From assembly GCA_017532155.1 (NCBI GenBank), contig JAFXJP010000038.1:16439-80438 (forward strand): 64,000 nt of DNA, given 5' to 3'. A program made the position numbers and the translations under genes. Of the stretch, positions 16,685 through 25,303 are shown piece after piece (the first letter of the stretch is position 1; each line of letters begins with the position of its first letter). Source of the stretch: Clostridia bacterium (GTDB lineage Bacteria > Bacillota > Clostridia > Christensenellales > Aristaeellaceae). The notes beneath the pieces are model-generated. The model was not told where the DNA came from. It saw nothing but the letters and a program-made list of their open reading frames with translations, and did not search any database.

Positions 16685-17687
16685 CGCGGTAAATGGCCAG
16701 GAACAGCGCGCCATCCTGCGCATGCGCTTCAAAGCGCACAGGGAAATCATAATCGTTGCGGTAAATCAGGTTGATGCCCTTGCTTTCGTTGCCGACGGCC
16801 GCATCCATATCGATGGGCAGGTATTCGGCAGAGCTGGGGCCGTGGGAGCGGCGCAGCAGAATGTTGATGCCGGGTACCTGCAGCAACAGGTTATACATGG
16901 TGCTGGACACCTGACATACGCCGCCGCCATAGCCAAGGCCTTTACCGGTCTCGATGTAGACAGGGCCTTTTACATAGCCTTTGTTGGCGGTGAAGGGGCC
17001 GTAATCGTTGTTATAATCGAGCTTCTCGCCGGGAGAGAGAATGTGATTATTGATCTGGCCGCAGTTGACCTCGATATTGATTTCTTTGCCGCCTTCAAAC
17101 ACATCATCGTCCATATCGGCGTAATAGTAGGTGGTGAAGGTAGCGATGGGCGCGTTATCCGTGCCGGTAAAGGCGTCCTGCCAGACGGGCAGAATTTCGC
17201 TCAGCTGATTGGTATCCACATAGCCGTACTGGCGCTTGAAGGGCAGGTATGCCCAGCCATCCTGAAAGCTGATGATGGAGATCTTCGCGCCCTCGGTGAG
17301 GGAGATCAATTTTTCGCTTTCGTGATCGGGGGAGGCATAGATGGTGAGGCCGTCTGCACCGGCGACGCCGACATACTGATGAAACTCGACACCCCAGGGC
17401 GGGGTGTTTTCTTTATCTACAGGCTTGCCTTCCTGCAGATAATTGCGCGGTACAAAGCCGTCGTCGCCATTGCTGCGCACATAGGCCCAGCCGGGGGTAA
17501 GATAATAGACCTTGACGGTGCCGCCGTCATAAATGGTGCCAACGCGCTGACTTTCCTTATCCATTTCGGCATACATGGGGCCGGAAAGATCACCGCGGGT
17601 GGTGTAGAGCACTTCCATTTCTTCGGCCCATGCCGGGAGAACGGGAAGCAGGCAGAGAATCAGCAGCAGGGAAAGGGCTTTTTTCAT
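16674..17687 (-). CDS. Secreted VanW-domain protein with SH3-like repeats
   Basis: Predicted 337-residue exported protein. Residues 1-22 are a signal peptide (KKALSLLLILCLLPVLPAWA). Two SH3-like modules follow (GDLSGPMYAEMDKESQRVG and DGLTIYASPDHESEKL regions, residues ~30-165). The C-terminal third is a VanW domain with LSPGEKLDYN, GYGGGVCQVSSTMYNLLL and the RSHGPSSAEYLP segment. VanW proteins occur near wall-modifying genes, but their activity is unsettled. TGGAGG precedes the start at 17687, and the start overlaps the upstream Nudix reading frame by 4 bp. It is the last gene of a six-gene operon running from 21803. Confidence 0.9.
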   Translation of the reverse strand: MKKALSLLLILCLLPVLPAWAEEMEVLYTTRGDLSGPMYAEMDKESQRVGTIYDGGTVKVYYLTPGWAYVRSNGDDGFVPRNYLQEGKPVDKENTPPWGVEFHQYVGVAGADGLTIYASPDHESEKLISLTEGAKISIISFQDGWAYLPFKRQYGYVDTNQLSEILPVWQDAFTGTDNAPIATFTTYYYADMDDDVFEGGKEINIEVNCGQINNHILSPGEKLDYNNDYGPFTANKGYVKGPVYIETGKGLGYGGGVCQVSSTMYNLLLQVPGINILLRRSHGPSSAEYLPIDMDAAVGNESKGINLIYRNDYDFPVRFEAHAQDGALFLAIYRVSE

Positions 17688-18174
17688 TTTAAGTCCTCCA
17701 GGACAGCTTTGGTAATATCTTGCCCGTTCAGGGCGCAATGAATGAGCGTATCGCCCTGGTAGCTGAGCTTCAGGGAGAAAAACGCCTCGGACTGCAGCAA
17801 AAGGCTGAGGAACACGCGGTCGCCCTGCCAGAGATTGAGCGAGGGAACATCCTGGACGGGCACCCAGCGCAGCACGCCTTCGTCGCAGTCGGGACGGACG
17901 GCGCCCTGCGCGTTACCGGTGTAAAGGAACATGATTTCATCATCCCAGCCGGCAGAAATAAAGGTGATGACGCCGCGCATACGGGGGGAGAAAGCGTAAG
18001 GCCGGTTTCTTCCAGCACCTCTCGGCAGACGCATTCGTCAGGGGATTCGCCGGGCTCAAGCTTTCCGCCTACGCCAATCCACTTGCCGGCGTTTACATCC
18101 TGTTCCTTTTTGATGCGGTGCAGCATCAGATAGCAGCCCTCGCGCTCAATATAGCAAAGCGTAGACAGCTTCAT
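17684..18174 (-). pseudogene. Nudix hydrolase (8-oxo-dGTP type) broken by a frameshift at a G6 tract
   Basis: The first ~58 residues from ATG 18174 are a Nudix protein: VGGKLEPGESPDECVCREVLEETGL is a good Nudix box spread over residues ~35-58. After this the frame degenerates. The expected continuation (MRGVITFISAGWDDEIMFL, then ending LEDLK) lies in the neighbouring frame and ends at 17684. The switch falls at six G's (17983-17988, C's on the coding strand); a seventh base would restore one ~163-residue protein aligned with the family. This is either a real mutation or a homopolymer sequencing error. The 4-bp overlap with the VanW gene and the adjacent DUF896 stop suggest that the gene was recently intact. 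Confidence 0.85.
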
Positions 18175-18384
18175 TTATTGCTCCTTTTTGAGGCTCAGTT
18201 TTTCGCGGTGGCCATCCTCATACTGGATATAGGTGTTATCCAGCTGCTGACGCAATCCTTCGCGGAAATCCTTGAGATATTCGGCGCGCAGGGCGGCCTG
18301 TTCTTCTAATTCAGCGGCGGTGAGGCCGACGGTCTTTTTTTTACGCGCCAGTTCATTGATGCGCGCGACTTTTTCCTTGGTCAT
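18175..18384 (-). CDS. DUF896 protein (YnzC family)
   Basis: Predicted 69-residue helical protein. ARINELARKKKTVGLTAAEL followed by EEQAALRAEYLKDFREGLRQQL is the DUF896 signature, a helical hairpin found in Firmicutes. Bacillus YnzC lies in the SOS regulon next to yneA, but the biochemical role is unknown. Here it sits inside an envelope-protein operon, overlapping the Lgt-like gene by 4 bp and abutting the Nudix start, whose Shine-Dalgarno AAGGAG is within this gene's end. Confidence 0.92.
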   Translation of the reverse strand: MTKEKVARINELARKKKTVGLTAAELEEQAALRAEYLKDFREGLRQQLDNTYIQYEDGHREKLSLKKEQ

Positions 18385-19331
18385 ACATGGCTCCTTTTGT
18401 AGAAAATGCAGCCGGCAGCAGCAGGGACGCAGAGTACCAGCACATACAGCGCATAGAGAATCAGGCGACTGATGCCCGAACGGTCAATCATAAATTCCAG
18501 CACGACGGCGAGAATCACAGAAAGAAGCAGGATCAGCAGTGCGGCGATCAGCGGTTTTTTGCTATGCTGCTTTTTGCCATAGCGCAGAGAGAAGAGAACC
18601 AGCGGTACGGCCATGATGACGGCAAAGAGCAATTGCTGCATGCTGATGAAGGAGCGGCGCATGTGCGCGTCAAAGCGCAGAGAATAAAACAGCGTTTCGG
18701 TGCAGCCGATAAGCAGCATGCCCATCAGCAGAATATCGCCGCCTTTACGCTCCTTTTTGCCAAATACCAGCAGGAAACCGGCAATGATCAGGCAGCAGAC
18801 GGCCTGCAGCGCGTAGGTGCGCAGGTAGGAATCATATTCATCGCCGATGGCAAGAAAGCTGTTCTTAAAGCCTTCGGACACCAGCGGACGGCTGCGGCCC
18901 AGAAGCTCTGTATAAGGCTCGCCCAGACGCTCACAGGCCATGAACAGCAGCATGCCGATGATGGCGACATCCATGATCTTCAGCGGGCATACCTTCATCA
19001 TCCGGCCTGTAATATATGCGCCCAGCGCAAAGCCCATCAGCGCGCCGACCATGGAAAAGCCGCCGCCCCAGAAGGACAGGAGCGCGCGCAGCGAAAATAC
19101 GCTGTGGAAATTGAAATCCAGCGCGCAGAACAGCAGGCGCGAGAGGAAAAGTGCGCAGGGGAGGGCGATTACGCCAAATACCAGTACGGTATCATCGCTG
19201 AGCTGGCGGCGCTTGCGCAGAAGATACGTTGCGGCAAGCATCAGCGCAAGGCCAACGGCGATGAACAGCCCGTAATAGAACACCTGCAGCTTGCTGCCGG
19301 TATCAATCAGGCTCAGAGAATCTTCAAACAT
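18381..19331 (-). CDS. Lgt-like membrane protein with altered active-site residues
   Basis: Predicted 316-residue protein with about seven membrane helices, resembling prolipoprotein diacylglyceryl transferase. The segment FWGGGFSMVGALMG corresponds to the Lgt GGMSFHGG loop, and ERLGEPY corresponds to GRIGNF. The histidine of the first loop is replaced (Val), and the Asn/Phe of the second are changed, although the Arg is kept. It may be a diverged paralog with another lipid or sugar-lipid role. It lies 2 bp after the glycosidase gene and overlaps DUF896 by 4 bp. The Lgt relation is inferred from topology and two short motifs. Confidence 0.65.
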   Translation of the reverse strand: MFEDSLSLIDTGSKLQVFYYGLFIAVGLALMLAATYLLRKRRQLSDDTVLVFGVIALPCALFLSRLLFCALDFNFHSVFSLRALLSFWGGGFSMVGALMGFALGAYITGRMMKVCPLKIMDVAIIGMLLFMACERLGEPYTELLGRSRPLVSEGFKNSFLAIGDEYDSYLRTYALQAVCCLIIAGFLLVFGKKERKGGDILLMGMLLIGCTETLFYSLRFDAHMRRSFISMQQLLFAVIMAVPLVLFSLRYGKKQHSKKPLIAALLILLLSVILAVVLEFMIDRSGISRLILYALYVLVLCVPAAAGCIFYKRSHV

Positions 19332-19333
19332 GC

Positions 19334-20311
19334 TTATTCACTCCAGGTGGCAGGATCAACGGCGGTGGCAAAGTAGATGATGTCGCTCTGCGCGCGCTCG
19401 TTATTGACGGTCTTTTCCTGATAGTAGCCGCCGTTAAAGACCATGGTGGCAGTATTGCCGCCGTCCAGGTTGAAGGCTTCCAGGCAGCCCAGGTCAAACA
19501 TGAAATCTGCCAGGCCCTGGTGGGTTACACCCTGGGAATCGTCGGTGCGGCCTTCCGCCAGCACCAGCACGTAGCTGAGCGTATCCATCTGGCCGATAGC
19601 CATGCGGGGCTCACGGCCGGTGGGATTATAGCCGTAATCCTTGTCCATTTCCAGCAGATTGCCATCCTTGACCAGCGCGGGGCCAAAGGTGAAGGCATGA
19701 AGAATTTCAAGGCCGCTCTTGTCAAATTCCTTCATTTCAGCTTCATTGGATTTGACAAAGAGATGGAAATCACCGTTTTCGTCGATGATGAGAATATCCT
19801 TTTTGCGGTTACGCTTATTGCGGATCTTCTGGCCCATGCGATATTCATAGCTCGTCTTGGCGGGATCGTTGGCGTAATAGTCGCCGCTGATGGCGATGAC
19901 CGCGTTATACTTTTCGGCCATGGCAGAGGGCAAAGCAACGCGGGAAGAGGTGACCTTATTGCCGGCAATGCCCGTGCGCAGCTGGGAGGCGTCCTTGATG
20001 GTGACATAGGCAATGCGCCAGACAACGCCGTTCTCCTCGCGGGTTTCAAGCTTTACGGTGATGGAATCATCGCTGTAGCCATCCTCAGCATAGCCGGCGG
20101 GATTGGGCGTCATGCCGGGGGTAAAATCGATGGGCAGCGCGTAGGAGACTTCCTCGCCCTCGGCATTGGCTACGGGCAGGAAGCCCCAGGAGTAGTCCAT
20201 CCATTCGTACATATAATCGCCCAGCATTGCGCCGGAGGGAATAAGCACGGCAGAGGAGAGGATCATCAGCGCCAGCAGCGCGCACAGAAGGATGCGGGTG
20301 TTCTTTTTCAT
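19334..20311 (-). CDS. Secreted phosphodiester glycosidase (NAGPA domain)
   Basis: Predicted 325-residue exported or membrane-anchored protein. The N-terminal hydrophobic stretch (residues ~6-24) is a signal sequence or anchor. The rest is a NAGPA-like domain: SGDYYAND near residue 145, FGPALVKDG, PRMAIGQ and the hallmark AFNLDGGNTATMVFNG near the C-terminus. The family is named after the enzyme that uncovers mannose 6-phosphate. Bacterial members such as YomE-like proteins cut phosphodiester-linked sugars and are thought to act on wall polymers. The gene lies 19 bp after the M1 peptidase gene in the same operon. Confidence 0.9.
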   Translation of the reverse strand: MKKNTRILLCALLALMILSSAVLIPSGAMLGDYMYEWMDYSWGFLPVANAEGEEVSYALPIDFTPGMTPNPAGYAEDGYSDDSITVKLETREENGVVWRIAYVTIKDASQLRTGIAGNKVTSSRVALPSAMAEKYNAVIAISGDYYANDPAKTSYEYRMGQKIRNKRNRKKDILIIDENGDFHLFVKSNEAEMKEFDKSGLEILHAFTFGPALVKDGNLLEMDKDYGYNPTGREPRMAIGQMDTLSYVLVLAEGRTDDSQGVTHQGLADFMFDLGCLEAFNLDGGNTATMVFNGGYYQEKTVNNERAQSDIIYFATAVDPATWSE

Positions 20312-20330
20312 GTCTTTCTTCTCCGTATGA

Positions 20331-21803
20331 TTAGTTCATGTAGGTGTCGATATAATCCAAAATGAGGGGCGAAAGATCGCTTCCGCTCCAGGCATTGAGG
20401 CAATGGGAAAAATCTTCGCGCGAGGCGAGCGAGAAGGCGAATTGATCACAATAGGCACGAAGGAAGTGATCGGCCTGGCCGGTCATTTCTTCGATCGCCT
20501 GCATCAGCGCTGCGCCGCGGCCGTAAACGACGGCGGAATAATCCGCGTAGCTGCCAAAGTGATCAAGCGGAGATCCGGGCGTGACAGGGGAAAGGATGCG
20601 CTCCTGCATGGGCGCGTGAATGCGCGTGGCTGCCAGATTTTCATAGGCGGATTGCCCATAGCGTGCTTTGACATAGCGCAGCGCAGCCCATTCGCACAGC
20701 GCTTCATCCTGCCAGGGCGCGTTATACTGATCGCTGCCCACCATGCCGTAGAACCATTGATGCGCTGTTTCGTGAGCGATCAGCAGCTCCAGCGTGTCTT
20801 CCCAATCCTTGAAATAGTAGGTATCGTCTATCAGGATGAAGGCAGGGTATTCCATGCCGCCGAGCGGAAAATCGGCCTGACAGAGCGTGAGCGTTTCGTA
20901 GGGATAATCGCCGTAGAGCGTGCTGTATGTTTTGACGGCCTGCGCAGCGAAGCGTGCGGCGCGTCTGGCGGCAGCGGAATCTGCGGCATAAGACAGCACC
21001 TTTACGCCGTTTGCGCTGGCGGAGGCAGTATGCCAGTCCTTGCTGAGAGCAAAGGCGAAATCCCGGACAGCCAGCGCACGGATACGGAAAACGCCGTTTT
21101 CCTGCGCGACAGCGCCGGAGGCGGCACACTGCCAGCCTTTGGGCGCGGTGATGGTGACGGAGTAATTGGCGCATTCGGAGACAAATGGATCACCAATGGC
21201 GCAATAGGGATCCTGCCGCCAGCCATTCTCAGCATAGACAGAAAGAATGGGCAGGGCATTGCCAAACTGCCAGACGCCGTTTGAATACCCAAATCGGTGC
21301 GCGCAATGCGGGATGGTGAGCACGCCGTGAAGCGCCAATTGACCGCTTTGTCCGGGTGCAAGCGCGGGAATGGGAATAGACAGGGCGGTTTGGGCCTTAT
21401 CCAAATAGGAGGCCGTGACCAGCTGATCGTTCCACCAGACGCCCTCCAGCGTGAAGCTGCCGATAGAGAAGCCCTCCGGATAGCAGGCCTCATAAAGCTC
21501 GTCAATCGCGGCGGGACTGTACTGCGCGTCGGCATATGCATTGGCATAAGTGCGCAGGACGAGAGAGGAAAGTGCTTCCTTTGCATCGTTTCGGTAATGG
21601 AGCGTCATGGAGAGAAAGAGCTTGCTTTCCTCGGGAACGAACCGCAGGTCGAACACGTATTCATTGAGCTGCTGTGCTGCCTGCGCGGCGCGAAGGCCGG
21701 CAGTATTGCCAGACGGCAGATAAAGCATCAGGGCGATGATCAGCACGGCGGCGCAAAGAACCGCAATAACACAGCGGCCTTTTATTATACTACGTTTTGG
21801 CAT
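20331..21803 (-). CDS. M1-family zinc metallopeptidase, membrane-anchored
   Basis: Predicted 490-residue aminopeptidase-like protein. One hydrophobic segment (residues ~10-30) anchors it with the catalytic part outside. The zinc site is HETAHQW with a downstream Glu in DEALCEWAA, fitting the HExxH-x18-E pattern. FPLGGMEYP is the exopeptidase (GAMEN-like) motif. The protein is shorter than classical M1 enzymes and lacks the large C-terminal helical domain. GGGGGTGAC precedes the ATG. It is the first gene of the six-gene operon ending with VanW. The substrate is unknown. Confidence 0.9.
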   Translation of the reverse strand: MPKRSIIKGRCVIAVLCAAVLIIALMLYLPSGNTAGLRAAQAAQQLNEYVFDLRFVPEESKLFLSMTLHYRNDAKEALSSLVLRTYANAYADAQYSPAAIDELYEACYPEGFSIGSFTLEGVWWNDQLVTASYLDKAQTALSIPIPALAPGQSGQLALHGVLTIPHCAHRFGYSNGVWQFGNALPILSVYAENGWRQDPYCAIGDPFVSECANYSVTITAPKGWQCAASGAVAQENGVFRIRALAVRDFAFALSKDWHTASASANGVKVLSYAADSAAARRAARFAAQAVKTYSTLYGDYPYETLTLCQADFPLGGMEYPAFILIDDTYYFKDWEDTLELLIAHETAHQWFYGMVGSDQYNAPWQDEALCEWAALRYVKARYGQSAYENLAATRIHAPMQERILSPVTPGSPLDHFGSYADYSAVVYGRGAALMQAIEEMTGQADHFLRAYCDQFAFSLASREDFSHCLNAWSGSDLSPLILDYIDTYMN

Positions 21804-21916
21804 GTGCTGTCACCCCCTGAATGTAAAATCTCTACTAATTTATGCATCGAAAAGCGTGTCGCTTTGCGATACTGCTATCATACAATAAAAACAGCAGTGC
21901 TGTAAAGCGTCTGCAC

Positions 21917-21945
21917 TTGCGATAGCAAAAGGTTTACAGTATAAT
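21917..21945 (+). promoter_or_regulatory. Sigma-A promoter upstream of the pyridoxamine kinase gene
   Basis: TTGCGA, a 17-bp spacer and TATAAT, 42 bp before the gene. The ~110 bp to its left, up to the M1 peptidase start at 21803, must hold the divergent promoter; I see no clear match there. Confidence 0.65.
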
Positions 21946-21986
21946 AAAAAAGGTTTTACAATTTAGCGGGATGATGGAGGATGAAA

Positions 21987-22859
21987 ATGAACTGTGCGCA
22001 AAGATTGCCCCGCGCGGCGGCAATTCATGATATTTCTGGCTTTGGCAAGTGCTCGCTGACGGTGGCGCTGCCCATTCTATCGGCCTGCGGTGTGGAGGCT
22101 GCCTGCATGCCTACGGCGGTGCTTTCCACGCACACGGGCGGCATCAAGGGCTATACCTTCCGCGATCTGACGGAGGATATGCGCGCAATCTGGCAGCATT
22201 GGAAAAGCCTTGGCATTCCTTTTGATGCGATTTATTCGGGATATATGGGAAGCGTTGAGCAGACGGAGATTATTGGCGAGATGTTTGACGCCTTCCGCAA
22301 GGATACGAAACTGATTCTGGTGGATCCGGCCATGGCGGATAACGGAAAGTTTTATGCGATGTTTGATGCGCGAATGGCGCAGGGACAGGCAGCGCTGTGC
22401 GCGCGGGCGGATGTGGCAGTGCCGAACCTGACAGATGCGGCGCTGATGACGGGACAGGAATATCACGCCGGCCCATACACGGAGAGCTATCTGAGGGATA
22501 TGTGCAGGCGGCTGTGTGATCTGGGCGCTAAGAATGTTGTCCTTACGGGGGCGAGATATCACGACGGTCAGCTGGGCGCGTGCTGCTATCAGGGAGAAAA
22601 GGAACAGTTTGACGTCTATTTCACCCAGCGCGTGCAGGGCAGCTATCATGGTACGGGCGATGTGTATGCAAGCGTTCTGACGGCGGCGCTGCTGAATGAT
22701 TTTTCCCTGCCAGAGGGAATGCAGCTGGCTGCGGATTTTGTGTATGAATGCCTGGAGCGCACGCGCCTTCAGGAAACGGATTCGCGATACGGTGTGGACT
22801 TTGAGCGCGGGTTGCCGCGCCTTGGGATGAAAATGATGCGGATGGAGGCGGAAAAATGA
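21987..22859 (+). CDS. Pyridoxamine/pyridoxal kinase
   Basis: Predicted 290-residue ribokinase-fold enzyme that phosphorylates B6 vitamers for PLP salvage. Motifs: HDISGFGKCSLTVALPIL at the N-terminus, the B6-binding STHTGG, VDPAMADNG in the middle, and GSYHGTGDVYAS with the catalytic Asp in the anion hole near residue 230. The second of two in-frame ATGs (21987) has GGAGG six bases upstream and is preferred over 21981, which has no spacing. The stop overlaps the acetyltransferase start by 4 bp. Confidence 0.92.
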   Translation: MNCAQRLPRAAAIHDISGFGKCSLTVALPILSACGVEAACMPTAVLSTHTGGIKGYTFRDLTEDMRAIWQHWKSLGIPFDAIYSGYMGSVEQTEIIGEMFDAFRKDTKLILVDPAMADNGKFYAMFDARMAQGQAALCARADVAVPNLTDAALMTGQEYHAGPYTESYLRDMCRRLCDLGAKNVVLTGARYHDGQLGACCYQGEKEQFDVYFTQRVQGSYHGTGDVYASVLTAALLNDFSLPEGMQLAADFVYECLERTRLQETDSRYGVDFERGLPRLGMKMMRMEAEK

Positions 22860-23989
22860 CGGAATATCGCAAAGCGCTTGCGCATGAGGAAGCGGACATT
22901 CTCGATTTTATCAATTATGTATTCAGCCAGGCGCACCAGCCGCATGACTTCAGGCGGTTGATTCCCAAGGTGTATGCGCATGCGGGCTTTTTTCGCTATC
23001 ATTATGTAGCGGTGCAGGAAGGACGTATTCGCGGCACGGTGGCTGTGCTGCCGGTGGAAATGCCGCTTGCCTCGGGAGATACGCTGAAAATTGGTTATGT
23101 GGGATCGGTATCGGCGCATCCATACGACCGCGGCGCAGGACATATGAAACAGCTTATGCAGCTGATGCTTAAGGAGGCGCAGGGAAAATTTGACTTGCTG
23201 GTGCTGGGCGGACAGCGGCAGCGGTATCAATACTTTGGCTTTGAATGCGCAGGCGCCAGGCTGCGCTTTACTGTGAATAAAAACAATGTGCGCCACGCGC
23301 TTGGTCATGTCGATTGCCGCATGCAGCTGCGCGAGATTACAAAGAACGATGATCCCGTGCTGGATGATATTTACGCGCTGTGCAGCCAGAAAATGATGTG
23401 CTGCAAACGCGACAGGCAGCGCTTGCTGGATATTATGCACAGCTGGGAAGGAAAGCTGTTTGCGCTGGAGGATGAAAAGGGACTGCAGGGATACCTGTAT
23501 GCAAAGGATCGTGATTTCCTGGCGGAAATCGGCCTGGTGGATGAAAGCCGCATGGGAGAGTTGATCAAGGCCTATATGCTGATGACGGCGGCCAGGGAAG
23601 TGACTGTGCGGGTGAATCCGCTGAATCGCGTGCGGGCGTATTATATCAAGAGCTTTGCAGAAAAATGGCAGCTGTCTGATAATCAGATGCTGCATGTGCT
23701 TTCCTGGCAGCGGACGCTGGAGGCGCTCATGGCGGTCAAGGCAGATTGTCAGCCGCTGATGGACGGCAGGTTTGTATTTGAAGTGGAAGGCGCGGGGAGC
23801 TATGCGATTGAGGTGAAGGATCACGGCGTGCGTGTAACGGAAACGGACGATGCGCCGCTGATGGTGATGACGGCGCAAAAGGCGGTGGAATTCTTCTTCT
23901 CGCCCTACACTGCGATGACGGTGACTTCGCCCATGCTGAAATCCTGGCTGCCCGTGCCCTTTGGCATGTATCCGGCGGATGAATTCTGA
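22856..23989 (+). CDS. GNAT acetyltransferase with C-terminal sterol-carrier-like domain (Eis-like)
   Basis: Predicted 377-residue cytosolic protein. The N-terminal ~150 residues form a GNAT domain with the acetyl-CoA loop in GSVSAHPYDRGAGHMKQLM. A second GNAT-like half and a C-terminal ~110-residue domain (FVFEVEGAGSYAIEV, TAQKAVEFFF) give the three-domain layout of Eis-type enzymes. The natural substrate is unknown. Its start overlaps the pyridoxamine kinase stop by 4 bp, and a nucleoside phosphorylase follows. Confidence 0.85.
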   Translation: MTEYRKALAHEEADILDFINYVFSQAHQPHDFRRLIPKVYAHAGFFRYHYVAVQEGRIRGTVAVLPVEMPLASGDTLKIGYVGSVSAHPYDRGAGHMKQLMQLMLKEAQGKFDLLVLGGQRQRYQYFGFECAGARLRFTVNKNNVRHALGHVDCRMQLREITKNDDPVLDDIYALCSQKMMCCKRDRQRLLDIMHSWEGKLFALEDEKGLQGYLYAKDRDFLAEIGLVDESRMGELIKAYMLMTAAREVTVRVNPLNRVRAYYIKSFAEKWQLSDNQMLHVLSWQRTLEALMAVKADCQPLMDGRFVFEVEGAGSYAIEVKDHGVRVTETDDAPLMVMTAQKAVEFFFSPYTAMTVTSPMLKSWLPVPFGMYPADEF

Positions 23990-24004
23990 TGAGGGAAATG
24001 CTTT

Positions 24005-24775
24005 ATGCTTTTGCATGAGTTTGACGAAAATAAAAGCGCGGTGATCAATCCGCAGGACTGTGTGCAGCCCGTTGCAGGTTTTCCGCAGGTGGTTGTTTCC
24101 TGCTTTGCGCATACCACGTTTGAACGTCTGGTGGAGGCAGTGCATGCAAAGCCGATTGACAGCGTGCATATTGCGCACATGGAAATTCCTGTGTACGAGG
24201 CGGAATACAAAGGCAGGCGTATTGCTTTGGCGCAAAGCTGTGTCGGCGCGCCGGCAACCTGTGCGATTCTGGAGGATCTGTTTGCAAAGGGCGCTGAAAA
24301 GGCTGTGATTTTCGGCACCTGCGGCGTGCTGGATAAAAGCATCGCCGACTGCTCGGTGATTATCCCTGATGCAGCCATGCGCGACGAGGGCACGAGCTTT
24401 CATTATGCGCCGCCGTCGGATGAAATTCAGGTGAACAAACAATACGGAAAAGACTTTGAGGCGCTGCTGAAGGAGATCGGCTGTTCTTATACGTGGGGCA
24501 AAGTATGGACAACAGACGCTGCATACCGCGAAACGCGCGACAAGGTAAACCGCAGAAAGGCAAGCGGCTGTATCTGCGTAGACATGGAGTGTTCTGCGGT
24601 GGCTGCGCTGTGCGATTTCCGCGGGAAGGAAGCGCTGCATTTTTTCTATGCAGCAGATAATCTGGACGGCGAAAACTGGGATAAGCGCAGCCTCGGCAAC
24701 GAGGAAAACCTGCTTGAAAAGGACCGTGTAGCGCTGCTTGCCATGGAAATGGCGTCGCGCATGACAAAGGAATGA
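24005..24775 (+). CDS. Nucleoside phosphorylase (uridine phosphorylase-like)
   Basis: Predicted 256-residue PNP_UDP_1 family enzyme that splits a nucleoside with phosphate. QSCVGAPATCAILEDLFAKG is the phosphate/ribose region, FGTCGVL follows, and VDMECSAVAALCDFRG near residue 197 holds the MExA/S ribose-binding motif. An Asp in AADNLDG is in the base-recognition area. Sequence order is nearer to uridine phosphorylase than to hexameric PNP, but base specificity is not certain. It ends the three-gene unit started by pyridoxamine kinase; a terminator follows. Confidence 0.85.
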   Translation: MLLHEFDENKSAVINPQDCVQPVAGFPQVVVSCFAHTTFERLVEAVHAKPIDSVHIAHMEIPVYEAEYKGRRIALAQSCVGAPATCAILEDLFAKGAEKAVIFGTCGVLDKSIADCSVIIPDAAMRDEGTSFHYAPPSDEIQVNKQYGKDFEALLKEIGCSYTWGKVWTTDAAYRETRDKVNRRKASGCICVDMECSAVAALCDFRGKEALHFFYAADNLDGENWDKRSLGNEENLLEKDRVALLAMEMASRMTKE

Positions 24776-24782
24776 CAGACAC

Positions 24783-24808
24783 AAAAAAGGAGCCGATGGG
24801 CTCCTTTT
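24783..24808. terminator. Hairpin terminator between convergent nucleoside phosphorylase and XRE genes
   Basis: Stem AAAAGGAGCC / GGCTCCTTTT with a GATG loop, T-rich on both strands when read outward. Confidence 0.85.
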
Positions 24809-25176
24809 CAGTATTTGATGATGTAGTAAATGACATAAAACCAGTTGAGCATTCCGTGCAGAATGGCCCAGCCGATGGATTGCCATTTTGCATAGGAAAT
24901 AACAACGGCAAGTATGGAGCCGAGGGAGATTGTTTGCTCGGGCATAAACTTTACGACAAAGTGAAGCTTTCTTTTTTTCTTTCCATAGAGCAGGCGCTCG
25001 ACAGAAACGTCAAATACTTCGGCTATGTGTTTCAGCGTTTCCAGGTCGGGCTGGTTTTTGCCGTTTTCCCAGTTAGATACGGCCTGGCGCGTGACGTACA
25101 GCTTTTCGGCCAACTGATCTTGTGATAGATGATTCTCTTTTCGGAGCGTTTTAATGCTGTTGCTGATTTCATTCAT
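24808..25176 (-). CDS. XRE-family transcriptional regulator with C-terminal membrane segments
   Basis: Predicted 122-residue protein. Residues ~4-60 are a Cro/C1-type HTH (LRKENHLSQDQLAEKL, TRQAVSNWENGKNQPDL). A basic linker and two hydrophobic stretches (ISLGSILAVVISYA and ILHGMLNWFYVIYYIIKY) follow, suggesting a membrane-tethered regulator. The start at 25176 has GAGGTGAT upstream. Target unknown. It is monocistronic. Confidence 0.85.
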   Translation of the reverse strand: MNEISNSIKTLRKENHLSQDQLAEKLYVTRQAVSNWENGKNQPDLETLKHIAEVFDVSVERLLYGKKKRKLHFVVKFMPEQTISLGSILAVVISYAKWQSIGWAILHGMLNWFYVIYYIIKY

Positions 25177-25245
25177 TTTTGTATCACCTCGAAAAGAAGA
25201 ATACGCCGGCAGGGGCGAAAAAGCAAGCAAAAGCCCGCGCAAGAG

Positions 25246-25274
25246 TTGCTTGCACGGGGAATTTGTGATATTCT
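25246..25274 (+). promoter_or_regulatory. Possible sigma-A promoter of the Nudix gene
   Basis: TTGCTT, a 17-bp spacer and TATTCT, 30 bp upstream of the start at 25304. Moderate match. Confidence 0.45.
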
Positions 25275-25303
25275 GAGTAAAATTCCGCTCAAAGAAGGTA
25301 AGA

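Noticed and set aside
22769-24886. Minus-strand open frame of about 705 codons
   Set aside because: Antisense to the acetyltransferase and nucleoside phosphorylase genes, rich in His/Arg/Gln, no recognisable domain.
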